Of a DNA stretch of 64,000 nucleotides, positions 49,523 through 62,384 are shown piece by piece. Position 1 is the first letter of the stretch. Each line of letters opens with the position of its first letter. Source of the stretch: Streptomyces phaeochromogenes (lineage in GTDB: Bacteria > Actinomycetota > Actinomycetes > Streptomycetales > Streptomycetaceae); the NCBI RefSeq assembly GCF_001418655.1, contig NZ_LIQZ01000087.1, positions 1 to 64,000 of the forward strand. Direction: 5' to 3'. A program made the translations under genes and the position numbers. The notes beneath the pieces are model-generated. The model was not told the origin of the DNA. It searched no databases and was given only the letters and a program-made list of their open reading frames with translations.

Positions 49523-51310
49523 GTGAGCACTACCGACACACGCGTCGCCCCGGCAACTCTGCGTACGGCGACCGGGGGTGAAGCCTCCCGCTGGGTCGCG
49601 GCACACTGCCGCGAGGTGCCGTGGCTGACCCTCTCCACCGTGCTCACCACGGTGGTGGGGGCGGCGCTCCAGGTACTCCCGGTGCTCCTGCTCGGCCGGG
49701 TGGTCGACGGGGTGGTCGGGGGCGAGTCCCGCTCGATCCTGGTCAGGATCGGGGTGTTGATGGTGGCCGCCGCGGTGTTCGGCGCGGTGGCCACCGCGGT
49801 CTCGACGTATCTGATCGGGCGGCTGGGCGCGGATCTGCTCGCGCGGCTGCGCGAAGGGGCCGTCCGGGCGGTGCTCGGGATGCCGAGCGAACGGATCGAG
49901 CAGGTCGGCCGGGGAGACGTACTGTCCCGGGTCGGCGACGACGTCGCCGTGATCTCCAAGGGCATCCGGACGGCCATCCCCACGGTGTTCTCGGCGGGAG
50001 TGCTGGTCGCCATCGCCACGGTCGGCATGTTCGGCCTCGACTGGCGGCTCGGCCTGGCGGGCGCCGGCGCACTGCCCGCGTACGCGCTGGCCCTGCGCTG
50101 GTATCTCCCGCGGTCCGCCCCGCTCTACCGGAAGCAGCGGGTGGCCCAGGCCGACCGCGCGCAGGCGTTGATCAGTGGCCTGAACGGGATCGACACGGTC
50201 CGGGCGTACCGCCTGGAGGGTGCCGTCCGCGAGAAGGTCACCAGCGAGTCGTGGCGGGTGCGCGAACTCGGCATCGAGGTGTTCCGGTTCTTCGGCCGGT
50301 TCGTCGGCAGGGAGAACCGCGCCGAGTTCATCGGCCTCGTCCTGATCCTCGTGGTCGGGTACGCCCTGTTGGAGGCCGATGCCGCCACCCTGGGCGAGGT
50401 GTCGGCGGCCCCGCTGATGTTCCACCGGCTGTTCACCCCGTTGGGCGCCATCATGTTCACCTTCGACGAGGCGCAGAAGTCGGGCGCGAGTCTGACCCGG
50501 CTGGTCGGGGTGCTGGGGGAGGACGCGGAGGACCGGCTGGTGGGCGACGAGGCCGTCACGCCCGCGGACGCCGTGTCCTACCAAGTGACGGTGGAGGGGC
50601 TGACGTTCAGCTATCCCGACACCGAGGAACCGGTCCTGAGGGATGTCGGTCTGACGATCCCGGCCGGTGGTTCGCTCGCGCTGGTGGGGGCCACGGGCGC
50701 GGGCAAGTCGACCCTGGCCGCGCTCATCGCCGGCATAGGGACCCCGCAGGCCGGGTCGGTGCGCGTCGGCTCGACCGACCTCGCCGGTCTGGACGAGGCC
50801 GGGGCGCGGGCCCTGGTGAGCATCCTGACGCAGGAGACACATGTGTTCTCCGGTCCGCTCGCCGACGACCTGCGGCTGGCCGCGCCGGAGGCGACCGACG
50901 CCGAGCTGATGGACGCGTTGCGCACGGTCGGCGCCGGCGGCTGGGGCGACGCGCTGCCAGAAGGGCTGAACACCCTGGTCGGCGAGGGCGGCGAGCGCCT
51001 GGACGTCACCAAGGTCGCCCAGATCGCCCTGGCCCGCCTGGTGTTGGGCCGCGCGCCGGTGGTCGTGCTCGACGAGTCGACCGCGGAGGCGGGCAGTGAG
51101 GGCGCCGCAGAGCTGGAGCGGGCCGTGCTGGCCGCGTGCGCGGGCCGGACCACGCTGTTCGTGGCGCACCGGCTGACCCAGGCGATGGCGGCGGACCGCA
51201 TCGCCGTGCTGGACGCGGGACGCGTCGTTGAGCAGGGAACTCACGAGGAGTTGGTGGCTCTGGGCGGCCGCTACGCACGACTGTGGCGGGCCTGGCGCGA
51301 AGGCAGTTAG
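49523..51310 (+). CDS. cchG: Coelichelin exporter half CchG (intact Walker motifs, degenerate signature)
   Basis: 595 residues. The GTG at 49523 gives the expected cytoplasmic start, but its ribosome site is weak. Membrane domain about 35-320. ATPase: Walker A GATGAGKSTLAALIAG near 392, Walker B VVVLDESTAEAG near 515 and H-loop FVAHRLTQA, but the signature is replaced by ERLDVTKVAQIALARL. It pairs with CchI, which carries the intact signature. It probably exports the apo-siderophore. Confidence 0.88.
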   Translation: MSTTDTRVAPATLRTATGGEASRWVAAHCREVPWLTLSTVLTTVVGAALQVLPVLLLGRVVDGVVGGESRSILVRIGVLMVAAAVFGAVATAVSTYLIGRLGADLLARLREGAVRAVLGMPSERIEQVGRGDVLSRVGDDVAVISKGIRTAIPTVFSAGVLVAIATVGMFGLDWRLGLAGAGALPAYALALRWYLPRSAPLYRKQRVAQADRAQALISGLNGIDTVRAYRLEGAVREKVTSESWRVRELGIEVFRFFGRFVGRENRAEFIGLVLILVVGYALLEADAATLGEVSAAPLMFHRLFTPLGAIMFTFDEAQKSGASLTRLVGVLGEDAEDRLVGDEAVTPADAVSYQVTVEGLTFSYPDTEEPVLRDVGLTIPAGGSLALVGATGAGKSTLAALIAGIGTPQAGSVRVGSTDLAGLDEAGARALVSILTQETHVFSGPLADDLRLAAPEATDAELMDALRTVGAGGWGDALPEGLNTLVGEGGERLDVTKVAQIALARLVLGRAPVVVLDESTAEAGSEGAAELERAVLAACAGRTTLFVAHRLTQAMAADRIAVLDAGRVVEQGTHEELVALGGRYARLWRAWREGS

Positions 51311-51340
51311 GTAAACCTAATTTAGGTTAGGCTAACTTTC
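51307..51340. promoter_or_regulatory. Iron-box pair before the coelichelin NRPS gene
   Basis: TTAGGTAAACCTAA (51307-51320) is a perfect compact palindrome overlapping the cchG stop. TTAGGTTAGGCTAACTTTC (51322-51340) follows at once and fits the 19-bp consensus well in its left half. They lie 29-62 bases before the cchH ATG. Confidence 0.83.
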
Positions 51341-51368
51341 ATTACCTGGAAGGGACGCTGAGTCTTCG

Positions 51369-54300
51369 ATGATGGAACCGAGTGCTCGTCTCGTACTGCT
51401 TTCTCCCACACGCCTTGCCGACGTACGCAGGCGGACCGGCGACTTCTCCGACCGGACCATCGTCGAGGCGTGCGCCATCGGCCTGTCGTACTGGGCCACG
51501 GGTCAGAGCCCCGACGGCATCGACCTCACCCCCGGCACGCTGTTCGCCGACGTGCTCGCGTGGGTCGACAACGGCGGGGACGCCCCCGGCGGTGGGGAGA
51601 GCGGCGCTTGGGAGGCCGGCAGGGACGGCTGGAGCATCGCCGTCCCGGCGGGCACCATGCAGACCGACGCGCAGCTCGCGCTCGACGACCTGGCCGACTT
51701 CCCGGACCGGCCCATCGGCACCATCGGCCCGTCCGGCGTGGCGGCGCGGATCGAGGCCCTGGCCGAGTGGAACGACACCGAGGCCGACCGGGTCCGCCCG
51801 ACCATGGTGGAGATGTTCCGCGAGCAGGCGCGTACCAGGCCGGACGCCGTTGCCATCGTCGACGAGCACCGCTCCCTGACGTACCGTCAGGCAGCTGAGC
51901 TGTCCAGCCAGTTGGCGCACCACCTGATCGAGCGCGGACTCACCGCCGAACAGGTCGTCGGCATCTCGCTGGGCCGCTCCGCCGACATGGTGATCGGGCT
52001 GCTCGGTGTGCTCCAGGCCGGGTGCGCGTTCGTCCCGCTCGATCCGCAGTGGCCCGCCGCACGCCGGGCCGTCGTCATCGAGGACGCCCGGGTCGTGCTG
52101 CAGCTCAACGACTCCGGCGAGCAGGCCCCGGGCGAACCCGACGCCGTGCCCGTCGACCTCGGTGACTGGAAGTTCGGCGCCTATCCCACCGACGGGACCG
52201 GGATCGCCGTCCAAGGCGACGCCCTGGCGTACGTGATCTTCACGTCCGGTTCGACCGGGCGGCCCAAGGGCGCGATGATCCGTCACGAAGCCATCAGCGA
52301 GCGCCTGTTGTGGCAGGTCGACGAGATCCTCGGCTTCGGCCACGACGACGCGTCGCTGTTCAAGGCGCCGCTGTCCTTCGACATCTCCATCAACGAGATC
52401 TTCCTGCCGCTGGTCAGCGGCGGCCGGCTGGTGGTCCTGCGGCCGGGCGGCGAACGCGACCCGCACCACCTGCTCGGCGTCATCGCCGAACACCGCGTCA
52501 CCTTCACCTACTTGGTGTCGTCCATGCTCGACGTACTCCTTGAGATCGCCGGCGACTCCGGAGACCTGGACAGCCTGCGGCACGTGTGGTGCGGCGGCGA
52601 GGTGCTGACCCCGGAGCTGTACGAGCGGTTCCGCACCCGGCTCGACATCCCCATGTACCACGGCTACGGCCCGGCCGAGACGACGATCGGCGTCTCGCAC
52701 GTCATCTACCGGGGCGAGGCGGAACGCCTGTCGACGTCCATCGGCAAGGCCAACCCCAACACCCAGTTGTACGTGCTGGACGACGAACTGCGCCCGGTCC
52801 CGGTCGGAGTCGGCGGCGAACTGTACGTGGGCGGGTTCCTCCTGGGACGCGGCTACGTCAACGCGCCCGGCCTGACGGCCTCCCGGTTCGTCGCGAACCC
52901 CTTCGCCGCGGACGGGTCCCGGCTGTACCGGACCGGTGACCTCGCGAGGTTCGCCCCGGACGGTTCGCTGGACTTCCTCGGCCGGGCCGACAACCAGATC
53001 AAGATCCGCGGTATGCGGCTGGAGATCGAGGACGTCGAGGTCGGTCTCGCCGAACACCCCGGCGTACGGCACACCTGCGTCGTCGCGAAGAAGAACGCGG
53101 CGGGCGGCACCTACCTCGTGGGGTACGTGATCCCGGCCGCCGGGAGCGAGACCCTGCGCGCGGACGAGGTCAAGGCGTGGGCCACCGAGCACATGGTCGA
53201 GTACATGGTGCCCGCCCATGTCGTCGTGATGAAGGAGTTCCTGCTCACCGCGAACGGCAAGCTCGACCGGAACGCGTTGCCCGAACCCGCCGTCGGGACG
53301 GGCTCGATCGTCCCGCCCACCACCGAGAACGAGCGCGCGGTGTGCGCGGCGATCGCGGCGCTGCTGCAGCTGGACGAGGTCGGGGTCGACCAGGACTTCT
53401 TCCAGCTCGGCGGCGACAGCATCCTGGCGATCTCGCTGCTCAGCGCGCTGCGCGACGCCGGTCTCTACGTCACGACACGGCAGATCTTCACCCACACCCT
53501 GGTGGGGGCACTGGCGGCGGTGGCGAGCCGTGAGGACGTCTCCACCGTGGACCACGGGGATGTCGCGACCGGTGCAGTCGTGGGATCGCCCATCGTGCAG
53601 TGGCTCGGCGAGACCACGGACGCGATCGACGGCTTCGTCCAGTCGGTGGTGCTGAACACCCCGGCGGACCTGACCGGCGACGCTCTCGACGAGATCCTCG
53701 CCGCCGTGGTCGGCCGGCACGACATGCTGCGCGCCGTGCTGGTGCACGGCGAGCGCTGGAGCTTCGAGATACCGGAGGCGGGCCAGGCCGCCCCGGGATG
53801 GCAGGAGAGCGACCGGCCGCTCGACGAGTGCGTCTCCCTCGCCACCGACGGACTGGACCCGGCGAACGGCGCGATGCTGCGTGCCGTCTGGCGCCGCGAG
53901 GCCCGCCAACTCGTCCTGGTCGCCCACCACGTGGTGATCGACGGTGTGTCCTGGCGTGTCCTGATGGAGGACCTGGCCACGGCATGGCGGCAGTTCTCCT
54001 CGGGCACGCCGATCGACCTGCCCCCGGTGGGTACGTCCTTCCGGCGCTGGACGCAGCTGCTGGACCGCGCCGCCTTCGACGCGGACAGCGCCTACTTCCG
54101 GCGCCCCCTGCCGGGAGCGGACGAACCGGTGGGCAGGCGCGCGCTGTCCGAGGCCGACACCGTCGCACGCGAGCGGCTCCGGACCGTCTCGGTCGGCCCC
54201 GAGGTCACGGCCGCGCTGCTGGGCGAGATCCCCGCGAAATTCCACGCGGGCGTCAACGACGTACTGCTGACCGCACTCGCCGTCGCCCTCGCCCGCCGTC

Positions 54301-57300
54301 GCCGCGACCTCGGGCAGGACCAGACGTTCGCGCACATCGAACTCGAAGGCCACGGCCGCGAAGGACAGTTCGTGGCAGGCAGCGCCGGCTTCGAACCCGA
54401 ACTGTCCCGGACCGTGGGCTGGTTCACCACGCTGTTCCCGGTGACCGTGGACCCCGGCGCGGCGAGCGACCTCACCGCACCCGAGTACCTGGCCGCCGCA
54501 CTCAAGGCGGTCAAGGAGGACCTCGCCCGGGTGCCGGACAACGGCGTCTCCTACGGCGCCCTGCGCTACCTGGCCCAGAGCGAGTTCGACGCGCCCGCAC
54601 CCCAGGTGCTGTTCAACTACCTGGGCCGCTTCGACGCGGGCTCCTCCGGCGACTGGCAACTCGCGGGCACCACGGGCCAGTTGGGCGAGAAGCGCGACCC
54701 GAGGATGCGCCTGCCGCGCGCCCTGGAGTTCAACGCGATCGCCGAACCCGCCGCCTCGACCGGCGAGTACGAACTGGGCACCACCATCTCCTGGCCCGAC
54801 GGGATGTTCACCGACGAGGACATCACGACGCTCGGCGAGTACTTCCGGCTGGCCCTGGCTGGACTGGCCGCGCTCGACCAGGGCGGCCACACGCCCAGCG
54901 ACTTCCCCCTGGTGCCTCTGACACAGGCCGACGTCGACGCCCTGGACGGCCCGGAGCTGCGGGACATCCTGCCGTTGACCCCGCTGCAGGAGGGCCTGTA
55001 CTTCCACTCGGTCTTCGACGACGACTCCGCGGGCAGCTATGTCGAGCAGCAACTGCTCACGCTGGACGGCGAGGTGGACGCCGACCGGCTCGCCGCGGCG
55101 GCCACCCGCCTGCTCGCGCTGTACCCGAACCTGGCCGCACGGTTCGTGGCCCTCACCGACGGCCGCGTGGTCTCCGTACTGGACAGCGGTGTCGAGGCGC
55201 CCTTCACCACGCTGGACCGCCCCGGCATCACCGACGACGAGATACGCGACCACGCGGAACGCGACCGCCGCGCCGGGTTCGACCTGGCCACCGGACCGCT
55301 CATGCGGTACACGCTCGTCCGCGCGGGCTCCGGCCGCAGCGTCCTGGTGCAGACCGTGCACCACATCATCGCCGACGGCTGGTCGGTGCCGCCGATGCTC
55401 CGCGCGCTGCTGGCCGAGTACCACGCGCCGGGGACCGTGTACGCGATCGGCGGCTTCCCCGACTACGTGCGCTGGCTCGCCGGACGCGACGCCGACGAGA
55501 GCGACCGGGTCTGGCAGGAGGAGCTCGCCGAGCTGCCCGGCCCCTCCCTCGTCGCCGAGGGACACACCCCCTCCGACCGGTTCGACGACACCGCGGTGGA
55601 GCCGACGGACGACATCGACGCGGCCGTCCGGTCCGCCGGGGTGCCGCTGAGCGCGGCCGTGCACAGCGCCTGGGCTGTGACGTTGGGCGGCATCCTGCAC
55701 GGCAAGGACGTCGTGTTCGGCTCCACGGTGTCCGGGCGCGACGCTGAGGTGCCCGGCATCGAGAACATGGTGGGTCTGTTCATCAACACGATCCCCGTAC
55801 GCGCCCGTTGGGCCGGAACCACCACGGCGCGCGACCTGCTCACCTCGGTACGGGAACACCAGAGCGCGGTGCTGCCCCACCAGCATGTCTCGCTGGCGAG
55901 GATCGGCCGCCAGGCCGGTGCCGGCTCCCTGTTCGACACCCTGGTGGTGTTCGACGTCGCGACCGACGTGGACGCGCTGCGCGGGCCCGACGACGACCTG
56001 GTCATCACCGACATCGTGAACGAGGGCGCCCCGCACTACCCGTTGACCCTGGTGGTGGAGCGCGCGCTCGACGGCCGCCCGCGCTTCAACCTGATCTACG
56101 ACGGCGAACTGCTGCGGGAGGCGAGCGCCCAGGCGATCCTGCGTACGTTCACCCGGACCCTCACCGACCTGCTCACCCGGCCCGACGCCCTGGTCGAGGA
56201 CCTGGCGCCCGAGGACGGCAGGCGTCCCGCGCGCATCACTCCGACCACCCTGGGCGGACTCTTCGACGCCGCCGCGCGCCGGGACCCGGCCGCCACCGCC
56301 GTCACCCAGTGCGGTCTCGACGGCGGCACCAGGTCACTGACATACGGCGAACTGTCGGACGCGAAGGACGAGTTGGCCTCGGTGCTGCGTGCGTCCGGGG
56401 TCGGCCCGGGCAAGCGCGTCGCCGTCGCCGTGCCGCGTTCTCTTGAGCAGGTCGTCGCCCTGGTCGCGATCGTCGGCGCGGGCGGTGCGTATGTGCCGCT
56501 GGACCTGGCGTACCCGGACGAACGGCTGGAGTACATCCTCGCCGACTCCGCTCCGCAGGTCGTTCTCGTGGACCGCGAGCAGCGGGAACGCTTCACCCAA
56601 CTGCTGGCCCGGGCGGGCGTGCCGGCCCGCGTGCTCGTACAGGGGGACAAGTCACAGGGGGATCAGCAGGCGCAGGGAGATGGGCAGGCGCCGGGCCCCA
56701 ACGAGCCCGTTCCGGCGGTCAGTTGGCGCGACCCCGCGTACGTGATCTACACGTCCGGATCGACCGGTCGACCCAAGGGGGTCGTCGTCCCGCACTCCAG
56801 TGTGGTGACGCTGCTCGCGAACACCCGGCCCGACATGGGCTTCGGTCCGTCCGACGTGTGGGTCCAGTTCCACTCCTTCTCCTTCGACTTCGCGGTCTGG
56901 GAGCTGTGGGGGGCGTTGGCCCATGGCGGTGAGCTCCTTGTCCCGGAGTACGGGCTGACCCGCTCCCCGGTCGACTTCCACCGGCTGGTCCGCGAGCGCG
57001 GAGTCACCGTGCTCAACCAGACTCCGTCGGCGTTCTACCAGTTCATCGAGGCCGACCGGCATGCCGGCGAGCCCGTCACCGCACTGCGCCGGATCATCTT
57101 CGGCGGCGAGGCGCTGGATCTCGGGCGGCTGCGCGGCTGGGTCGAGCGGCACGGCACCGGTTCGCCCGAGCTGGTCAACATGTACGGCATCACCGAGACC
57201 ACCGTCCACGTCACCCACCGGGTGCTGACCGACGAGGACTTCGGCCTCGGCGACGACATCAGCCCCATCGGCGGTCCGATTCCCGGCCTCGCCACCTACC

Positions 57301-60300
57301 TGCTCGACGACCGGCTCCTGCCGGTGCCGCCGGGCCGGGTGGGTGCCATCTACGTGGCCGGCGACCAGGTGTCCCTCGGCTACCTCGGCAGGCCGGGGCT
57401 CACCGCGGGCCGGTTCGTGGCGAACCCGTTCGCCGACGACGGCTCCCGCATGTACCACACGGGCGACCTCGCCCGCCGTACGCTCGACGGCGAGCTGGAG
57501 TTCGCGGGCCGAGCCGACGACCAGGTCCAACTCAAGGGCTTCCGGATCGAGTTGGGCGAGGTCGAGTCCGCGATCAGGGAACTCGACGGCGTGGTCGACG
57601 TGGCCGTCACCGTGGCGGACAGCGGCGACCATCTCGTCGCGCACGTCGTGGGTTCGGTGCCCGGTGACCTCACCGGCCTCCTGTCCACGAAGTTGCCCGT
57701 GCACATGGTGCCGGGGCGGGTGCTGTCGGTCGACGCGCTGCCGTTGACGGTCAACGGCAAGCTGGACCGCAAGGCCTTGGCCGAGCGCGCGGGTGCGCCC
57801 CTCAGTGGCGCGGGGCCGCATCGATATGTGGCTCCGCCGCGGGGCGCGACCAGCCACGACGCACTCGCGGACAGCAACTCCACGCTCACCGAACTGGTCG
57901 GCATCTTCGCGGAGGCCCTGCCCGGCTCCGCCGCCGACGCCGTGGACGCCGACACCGACTTCTTCATGGCCGGAGGCGACAGCATCGTCGCCATCACCGT
58001 GATCAACCGGGCCAGGGCGCTGGGCCTGCCGATCGCGCCCCGGGACGTGTTCCTGTTCAGGACTCCGCGCGCGCTCGCCGAGCACGTGGGCACGCGCACA
58101 CCGCAGGCCACGGCGACGGACCCGGCACCCGCCCGCCGCGAGGACGGCCCGCTGACGCCGACGCCGATCATCCTGCGCCAGCGCGAACTGGGCGGATCGC
58201 TCGCCCGGTTCGCCCAGGGGAGGACGCTCGTGGCCCCCGAGGGCACCGGTTTGGCCGATGTCGAGCGCGCCGCGAACGCCGTAGTGGCCGCGCACCCGGC
58301 CCTCCGCCTGCGGCTGCGTGCCGAGCACGGGGTGTGGGCGCTGCGCACCGAGCCCGCCCGCGAGGTCACCGTCGTGGAGTCGGACGCGACCGACACGAAG
58401 GCCGCGACGACCGCGGCGAACGAAGCCGCCGGTCGGCTCGATCCCGAGTCCGGGGACGTCATCGCGTTTACGTGGCTGGCGGCGAGCCGGACCCTGGTCG
58501 TCACCGTGCACCATCTCGCCGTCGACTCGGTGTCCTGGCTGATCCTCCTCGACGACCTGGCCGCCGCCCTGCGCGGGGCGCCCCTGGCACCGCCGACCAC
58601 GTCCTACGCCGAGTACGCCGAAGCACTGACGCTGCAGGCCACCTCGGCGATCGACGACCTCGGGCACTGGGTCACCACGCTCCAGGCGCCCGAACTGCTC
58701 CCCGCGGTAGAGAGGTTGCGCGAGATCACGGTCGTACTCGCGCCAGACGTGAGCGACCGCGTGACCCGTACCGCGCCCGCCGCACTCGGCGTCGGTCTCA
58801 CCGAGCTGCTGTGCGGCGCCCTGCGCACCGCGCTGACCCGCGTCCAGCCGTCACCCACCGACCTCGCGGTCGAGCTGGAGCGGCACGGCCGGGTCCCGGC
58901 CCTCGACCACCACGACTACACCCGTACGGTCGGCTGGTTCACCTCCATCGCGCCCGTGCGGCTCACGGCGCACACCGACCCCGTCGCGGCGGCGCGCGAG
59001 CTCGCCGAACGCCAGCCGGACGAGTGCGGACACGTCGCCTACGGCGGGCTCAGGTACCTCAACCCGCAGACGGCACCGCTTCTGACCGCCCGCCCGCAGG
59101 TGCTGTTCAACTACCTCGGCCGGGGCAGCGAGTCCCAGGCGCTGCACATCACCGGCGGCGATCAGGGCAGCGCGTACGCCGTCGAGGTCAACGCCTGGAT
59201 CGACGAGGCATCCGGGAGCCTGCGCGCGGAGTTCGTCCTCGCCGAGGGCGTACCCGACGAGATCACCGAGCACTGGCTCGGCGCGCTGAAGGACATCGCG
59301 GACGCCTCCGTGACGGCCGAGCGCACGGCACCGGTCACTCCGCTCCAGCGGGGCCTGTTCTTCCAGGCCCAGATGGCGGGTTCGGCCGGACACTACGTCG
59401 CGCAGAGCTGGTTCACCTTCGACCGGCGGCTGGACACCGACGCGCTGGCCGAGGCGATGGCGTACGTGATCGGGCGCCACCCGGTCGTGGGCGCCGGCTT
59501 CTCCACCGACGACGACGGAAACCCGGTCCAGGTCCTCAGGGCGGGCCGACGGGTCGACGTACACACGGTCGAGCTGGCGACGGACGCCGAGGTCGACGCC
59601 CTGCGTGCCCGGGACCGGGACACGGGATTCGACCCGGGGGAGCCGCCGCTGATCCGGCTGACCGTGGTGCGGCTGCCCGACGGCCGCGACGGTCTGCTGC
59701 TGAGCTACCACCTGCTGCTGTGGGACGGCTGGTCCCGCGAGATCATGCTTCGGGACCTGTTCGACGCCTACCGGGCCGTCGTCGCGGGCGAGCCACTGGA
59801 CGCGGCTCCGGCCACTCCGAGCTTCGAGGACTACGCCCGGGCGCTCGGCGCCAAGGACCCCGCCGTTTCGGAACGCTTCTGGGCGGAGCACCTGGCGGGC
59901 CTCGCGGGCCCGACGCTGCTCGCCGGACCGGCGCCGTCCCTCTCGGACGACCTGCCGCAAGCGCTCGTGCACCAGATGTCCGAGGAGCAGTCGGAACTGC
60001 TGCGGGAAGCGGCCAGGACGCACGGCGTCACGCTGAACTCGGTGCTGACCGGCGCGTTCGGCCTCCTGCTCGGCGCCCGTACGGGCCGCAGTGACGCCGT
60101 GTTCGGCGTGACCGTCTCCGGCCGGGAGGGCGAGGGGCTGTCCGACATCGTCGGCGTGCTGCTCAACACCGTGCCCATGTGGACTCGGGCACGGCCGGAC
60201 GACACGGTCCGCCAGTACCTGTCGGCCGTGCAGACGGCCAGGGTCGAGGCGATGGAGCACGAGCACCTCGGCCTCGGCGAGATCCAGCGGGCCAGCGGGC

Positions 60301-62384
60301 ACGACACCCTGTTCGACAACCTGTTCGTGCTCCAGAACTTCCTGGACATGGACGCGTTCGCCGAGATGAACGCCAGACACGGCATCACCTCGGTGAAGGC
60401 CGACGACTCCACCCACTATCCGTTCACCTGGGTCGTCACGCCCGGCGACCGGCTCACGGTCAAGCTGGAGCACCGCTACGGCGACACCGACAACGCCCGC
60501 CGTCTCCTCGACGACTACCTGAGCGCCCTCGAAGACCTGGCCCGGTCGACCGGACCGGTGGGTGCACTGCGGGGCTTGGGCGCGGAGCCCGAGCCGGGCG
60601 AACGTACCGACGTCGGCACGGACACCGTGGTCGACCGGTTCGACCGGGCGGCCGACCGCGACCCGGAGCGGGTGGCGCTCGTCGCCCATGGCTCGACCAT
60701 GACCTTCGCCCAACTGCGGGACCGCAGCCGCGCGGTGGCGGGCGTGCTCGCCCAGCGGGGCATCGGCACGGAGACGAACGTGGGGCTCGCGATCCCGCGC
60801 TCCCTCGACTCGATCGTGGCGCTGTTCGCCGTGCTGCGCGTCGGCGCCGCGTACGTGCCGCTGGAACTGGACCACCCGGACGAGCGGATCGCCGCGATCG
60901 TCGAGGACGCCCGCCCGGACGTGATCCTCACCGTGAGCGCCGTCTCGCCCCGGCTGACCGGCGACCTGATCGAGCTGGACCGACCCCTGCCGGAGGCCGA
61001 GCCGTTCGTGACGTTCGCGCCGGACGACCCGGACCGGCTGCGGCACCCCGCGTACACGATCTACACCTCCGGTTCGACCGGGAAGCCCAAGGGCGTGGTG
61101 ACCGAGTACGCCGGGCTCACCAACATGCTGATCAACCATCAGCGCCGCATCTTCGAGCCGGTGTTGGCGGAGCACGACCACCGGGTCTTCCGGATCGCGC
61201 ACACCGTTTCGTTCGCCTTCGACATGTCGTGGGAGGAGCTGCTGTGGCTCGCCGACGGGCATGAAGTTCACATCTGCGACGAGGAGTTGCGCCGCGACGC
61301 GCCCCGACTGGTCGAGTACTGCCTCGAATTCGGGATCGACGTCATCAACGTGACCCCGACCTACGCACAACAGTTGGTCGCGGAAGGGCTGTTGGACAAC
61401 CCGGACCGACGGCCGGCGCTGGTGCTGCTGGGCGGCGAGGCCGTCACCCCGACGCTGTGGCAGCGGCTCGCCGAGACCGAGGGAACCGTCGGCTACAACC
61501 TGTACGGGCCCACCGAGTACACGATCAACACCCTCGGCGTCGGCACCTTCGAGTGCCAGGACCCGGTCGTGGGCGTGGCGATCGACAACACCGACGTGTA
61601 CGTACTGGACCCGTGGCTGCGCCCGCTTCCGGACGGGGTTCCCGGTGAGCTGTACGTGTCGGGCATCGGCATCGCGCGCGGCTATCTCGGGCAGCCCGCC
61701 CAGACCGCGCACCGCTTCGTCGCCTGCCCGTTCGGCGAACCCGGCGAGCGCATGTACCGCACCGGGGACCTGGTGGTCAGGCGGCCCGACGGCAACCTGA
61801 TGTACCTGGGCCGCACCGACCAGCAGGTCAAGATCCGCGGACACCGGGTCGAACTGGGCGAGGTCGAGGCCCTGTTCGCGGCCCACCCGGCGGTGCGGTT
61901 CGTCGCCGCGGTCGCCCAGCCCGACCCACAGGTCGACGGGGCGTACCGGCTGGCCGCCTATCTCGTGCTCGACGGCTCCGACCTGGCGGCCGTCGCAGCC
62001 GAAGTGGGCACCGGGCTCCCGGACTTCCTGCGCCCGACGCACTACGCGGAGGTCGACAGCATCCCGCTGACGGTGAACGGGAAGGCTGACACCAAGGCGC
62101 TGCCGGAGGCCAAGCCGCTGGGCGCGCTGACCACGGCGGGGGAGCGCGGACCGGAGACCGAGACCGAGACCACGGTGTGCGAGTTCTTCGCCGAGGCACT
62201 GGACCTGGACGACGACGAGGTGAGCGCTGTGAGCGACTTCGTGTCCCTCGGAGGGCACTCCATGCTGGCGGTACGGCTGATCGGGATGCTCCGCCGGGAG
62301 TACGGTCCTGTGATCACCATCCGAGACCTGTTGACCCTGCGAACCCCGGAAGCGATTGCCCACCATCTCGATGACAACTCCTGA
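51369..62384 (+). CDS. cchH: Trimodular coelichelin NRPS CchH
   Basis: 3671 residues; start ATG at 51369 or 51372. Residues 1-135 look like a vestigial condensation end. Then A1 (145-640), T1 (Ser684, GGDSI), E1 (735-1175, HHVVIDG); C2 (1197-1620, HHIIADG at 1331-1337), A2 (1625-2145), T2 (Ser2205, GGDSI), E2 (2258-2650, HHLAVDS); C3 (2655-3060, YHLLLWDG), A3 (3080-3585), T3 (Ser3631, GGHS). Pocket residues read by motif alignment give A1 DINYWGGIGK (formyl-hydroxyornithine), A2 DFWNIGMVHK (Thr) and A3 DMENLGLINK (hydroxyornithine). The T1 and T2 GGDSI motifs fit carriers before E domains. No thioesterase is present, so release needs a separate esterase (cchJ, beyond the window). Predicted product: D-fhOrn, D-Thr, L-hOrn, that is coelichelin. 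Confidence 0.96.
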   Translation: MMEPSARLVLLSPTRLADVRRRTGDFSDRTIVEACAIGLSYWATGQSPDGIDLTPGTLFADVLAWVDNGGDAPGGGESGAWEAGRDGWSIAVPAGTMQTDAQLALDDLADFPDRPIGTIGPSGVAARIEALAEWNDTEADRVRPTMVEMFREQARTRPDAVAIVDEHRSLTYRQAAELSSQLAHHLIERGLTAEQVVGISLGRSADMVIGLLGVLQAGCAFVPLDPQWPAARRAVVIEDARVVLQLNDSGEQAPGEPDAVPVDLGDWKFGAYPTDGTGIAVQGDALAYVIFTSGSTGRPKGAMIRHEAISERLLWQVDEILGFGHDDASLFKAPLSFDISINEIFLPLVSGGRLVVLRPGGERDPHHLLGVIAEHRVTFTYLVSSMLDVLLEIAGDSGDLDSLRHVWCGGEVLTPELYERFRTRLDIPMYHGYGPAETTIGVSHVIYRGEAERLSTSIGKANPNTQLYVLDDELRPVPVGVGGELYVGGFLLGRGYVNAPGLTASRFVANPFAADGSRLYRTGDLARFAPDGSLDFLGRADNQIKIRGMRLEIEDVEVGLAEHPGVRHTCVVAKKNAAGGTYLVGYVIPAAGSETLRADEVKAWATEHMVEYMVPAHVVVMKEFLLTANGKLDRNALPEPAVGTGSIVPPTTENERAVCAAIAALLQLDEVGVDQDFFQLGGDSILAISLLSALRDAGLYVTTRQIFTHTLVGALAAVASREDVSTVDHGDVATGAVVGSPIVQWLGETTDAIDGFVQSVVLNTPADLTGDALDEILAAVVGRHDMLRAVLVHGERWSFEIPEAGQAAPGWQESDRPLDECVSLATDGLDPANGAMLRAVWRREARQLVLVAHHVVIDGVSWRVLMEDLATAWRQFSSGTPIDLPPVGTSFRRWTQLLDRAAFDADSAYFRRPLPGADEPVGRRALSEADTVARERLRTVSVGPEVTAALLGEIPAKFHAGVNDVLLTALAVALARRRRDLGQDQTFAHIELEGHGREGQFVAGSAGFEPELSRTVGWFTTLFPVTVDPGAASDLTAPEYLAAALKAVKEDLARVPDNGVSYGALRYLAQSEFDAPAPQVLFNYLGRFDAGSSGDWQLAGTTGQLGEKRDPRMRLPRALEFNAIAEPAASTGEYELGTTISWPDGMFTDEDITTLGEYFRLALAGLAALDQGGHTPSDFPLVPLTQADVDALDGPELRDILPLTPLQEGLYFHSVFDDDSAGSYVEQQLLTLDGEVDADRLAAAATRLLALYPNLAARFVALTDGRVVSVLDSGVEAPFTTLDRPGITDDEIRDHAERDRRAGFDLATGPLMRYTLVRAGSGRSVLVQTVHHIIADGWSVPPMLRALLAEYHAPGTVYAIGGFPDYVRWLAGRDADESDRVWQEELAELPGPSLVAEGHTPSDRFDDTAVEPTDDIDAAVRSAGVPLSAAVHSAWAVTLGGILHGKDVVFGSTVSGRDAEVPGIENMVGLFINTIPVRARWAGTTTARDLLTSVREHQSAVLPHQHVSLARIGRQAGAGSLFDTLVVFDVATDVDALRGPDDDLVITDIVNEGAPHYPLTLVVERALDGRPRFNLIYDGELLREASAQAILRTFTRTLTDLLTRPDALVEDLAPEDGRRPARITPTTLGGLFDAAARRDPAATAVTQCGLDGGTRSLTYGELSDAKDELASVLRASGVGPGKRVAVAVPRSLEQVVALVAIVGAGGAYVPLDLAYPDERLEYILADSAPQVVLVDREQRERFTQLLARAGVPARVLVQGDKSQGDQQAQGDGQAPGPNEPVPAVSWRDPAYVIYTSGSTGRPKGVVVPHSSVVTLLANTRPDMGFGPSDVWVQFHSFSFDFAVWELWGALAHGGELLVPEYGLTRSPVDFHRLVRERGVTVLNQTPSAFYQFIEADRHAGEPVTALRRIIFGGEALDLGRLRGWVERHGTGSPELVNMYGITETTVHVTHRVLTDEDFGLGDDISPIGGPIPGLATYLLDDRLLPVPPGRVGAIYVAGDQVSLGYLGRPGLTAGRFVANPFADDGSRMYHTGDLARRTLDGELEFAGRADDQVQLKGFRIELGEVESAIRELDGVVDVAVTVADSGDHLVAHVVGSVPGDLTGLLSTKLPVHMVPGRVLSVDALPLTVNGKLDRKALAERAGAPLSGAGPHRYVAPPRGATSHDALADSNSTLTELVGIFAEALPGSAADAVDADTDFFMAGGDSIVAITVINRARALGLPIAPRDVFLFRTPRALAEHVGTRTPQATATDPAPARREDGPLTPTPIILRQRELGGSLARFAQGRTLVAPEGTGLADVERAANAVVAAHPALRLRLRAEHGVWALRTEPAREVTVVESDATDTKAATTAANEAAGRLDPESGDVIAFTWLAASRTLVVTVHHLAVDSVSWLILLDDLAAALRGAPLAPPTTSYAEYAEALTLQATSAIDDLGHWVTTLQAPELLPAVERLREITVVLAPDVSDRVTRTAPAALGVGLTELLCGALRTALTRVQPSPTDLAVELERHGRVPALDHHDYTRTVGWFTSIAPVRLTAHTDPVAAARELAERQPDECGHVAYGGLRYLNPQTAPLLTARPQVLFNYLGRGSESQALHITGGDQGSAYAVEVNAWIDEASGSLRAEFVLAEGVPDEITEHWLGALKDIADASVTAERTAPVTPLQRGLFFQAQMAGSAGHYVAQSWFTFDRRLDTDALAEAMAYVIGRHPVVGAGFSTDDDGNPVQVLRAGRRVDVHTVELATDAEVDALRARDRDTGFDPGEPPLIRLTVVRLPDGRDGLLLSYHLLLWDGWSREIMLRDLFDAYRAVVAGEPLDAAPATPSFEDYARALGAKDPAVSERFWAEHLAGLAGPTLLAGPAPSLSDDLPQALVHQMSEEQSELLREAARTHGVTLNSVLTGAFGLLLGARTGRSDAVFGVTVSGREGEGLSDIVGVLLNTVPMWTRARPDDTVRQYLSAVQTARVEAMEHEHLGLGEIQRASGHDTLFDNLFVLQNFLDMDAFAEMNARHGITSVKADDSTHYPFTWVVTPGDRLTVKLEHRYGDTDNARRLLDDYLSALEDLARSTGPVGALRGLGAEPEPGERTDVGTDTVVDRFDRAADRDPERVALVAHGSTMTFAQLRDRSRAVAGVLAQRGIGTETNVGLAIPRSLDSIVALFAVLRVGAAYVPLELDHPDERIAAIVEDARPDVILTVSAVSPRLTGDLIELDRPLPEAEPFVTFAPDDPDRLRHPAYTIYTSGSTGKPKGVVTEYAGLTNMLINHQRRIFEPVLAEHDHRVFRIAHTVSFAFDMSWEELLWLADGHEVHICDEELRRDAPRLVEYCLEFGIDVINVTPTYAQQLVAEGLLDNPDRRPALVLLGGEAVTPTLWQRLAETEGTVGYNLYGPTEYTINTLGVGTFECQDPVVGVAIDNTDVYVLDPWLRPLPDGVPGELYVSGIGIARGYLGQPAQTAHRFVACPFGEPGERMYRTGDLVVRRPDGNLMYLGRTDQQVKIRGHRVELGEVEALFAAHPAVRFVAAVAQPDPQVDGAYRLAAYLVLDGSDLAAVAAEVGTGLPDFLRPTHYAEVDSIPLTVNGKADTKALPEAKPLGALTTAGERGPETETETTVCEFFAEALDLDDDEVSAVSDFVSLGGHSMLAVRLIGMLRREYGPVITIRDLLTLRTPEAIAHHLDDNS

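Noticed and set aside
51342-56036. Very long open frame (about 1560 codons) on the minus strand opposite the NRPS
   Set aside because: High GC keeps the antisense frame open; its protein has the Gly/Arg/Val-rich look of a shadow and no domain, while the plus strand encodes clear NRPS domains.
62100-62384. A thioesterase domain at the end of the NRPS
   Set aside because: The protein ends about 40 residues after the T3 Ser (GGHS); no GxSxG or alpha/beta-hydrolase follows. Coelichelin systems use a separate esterase.
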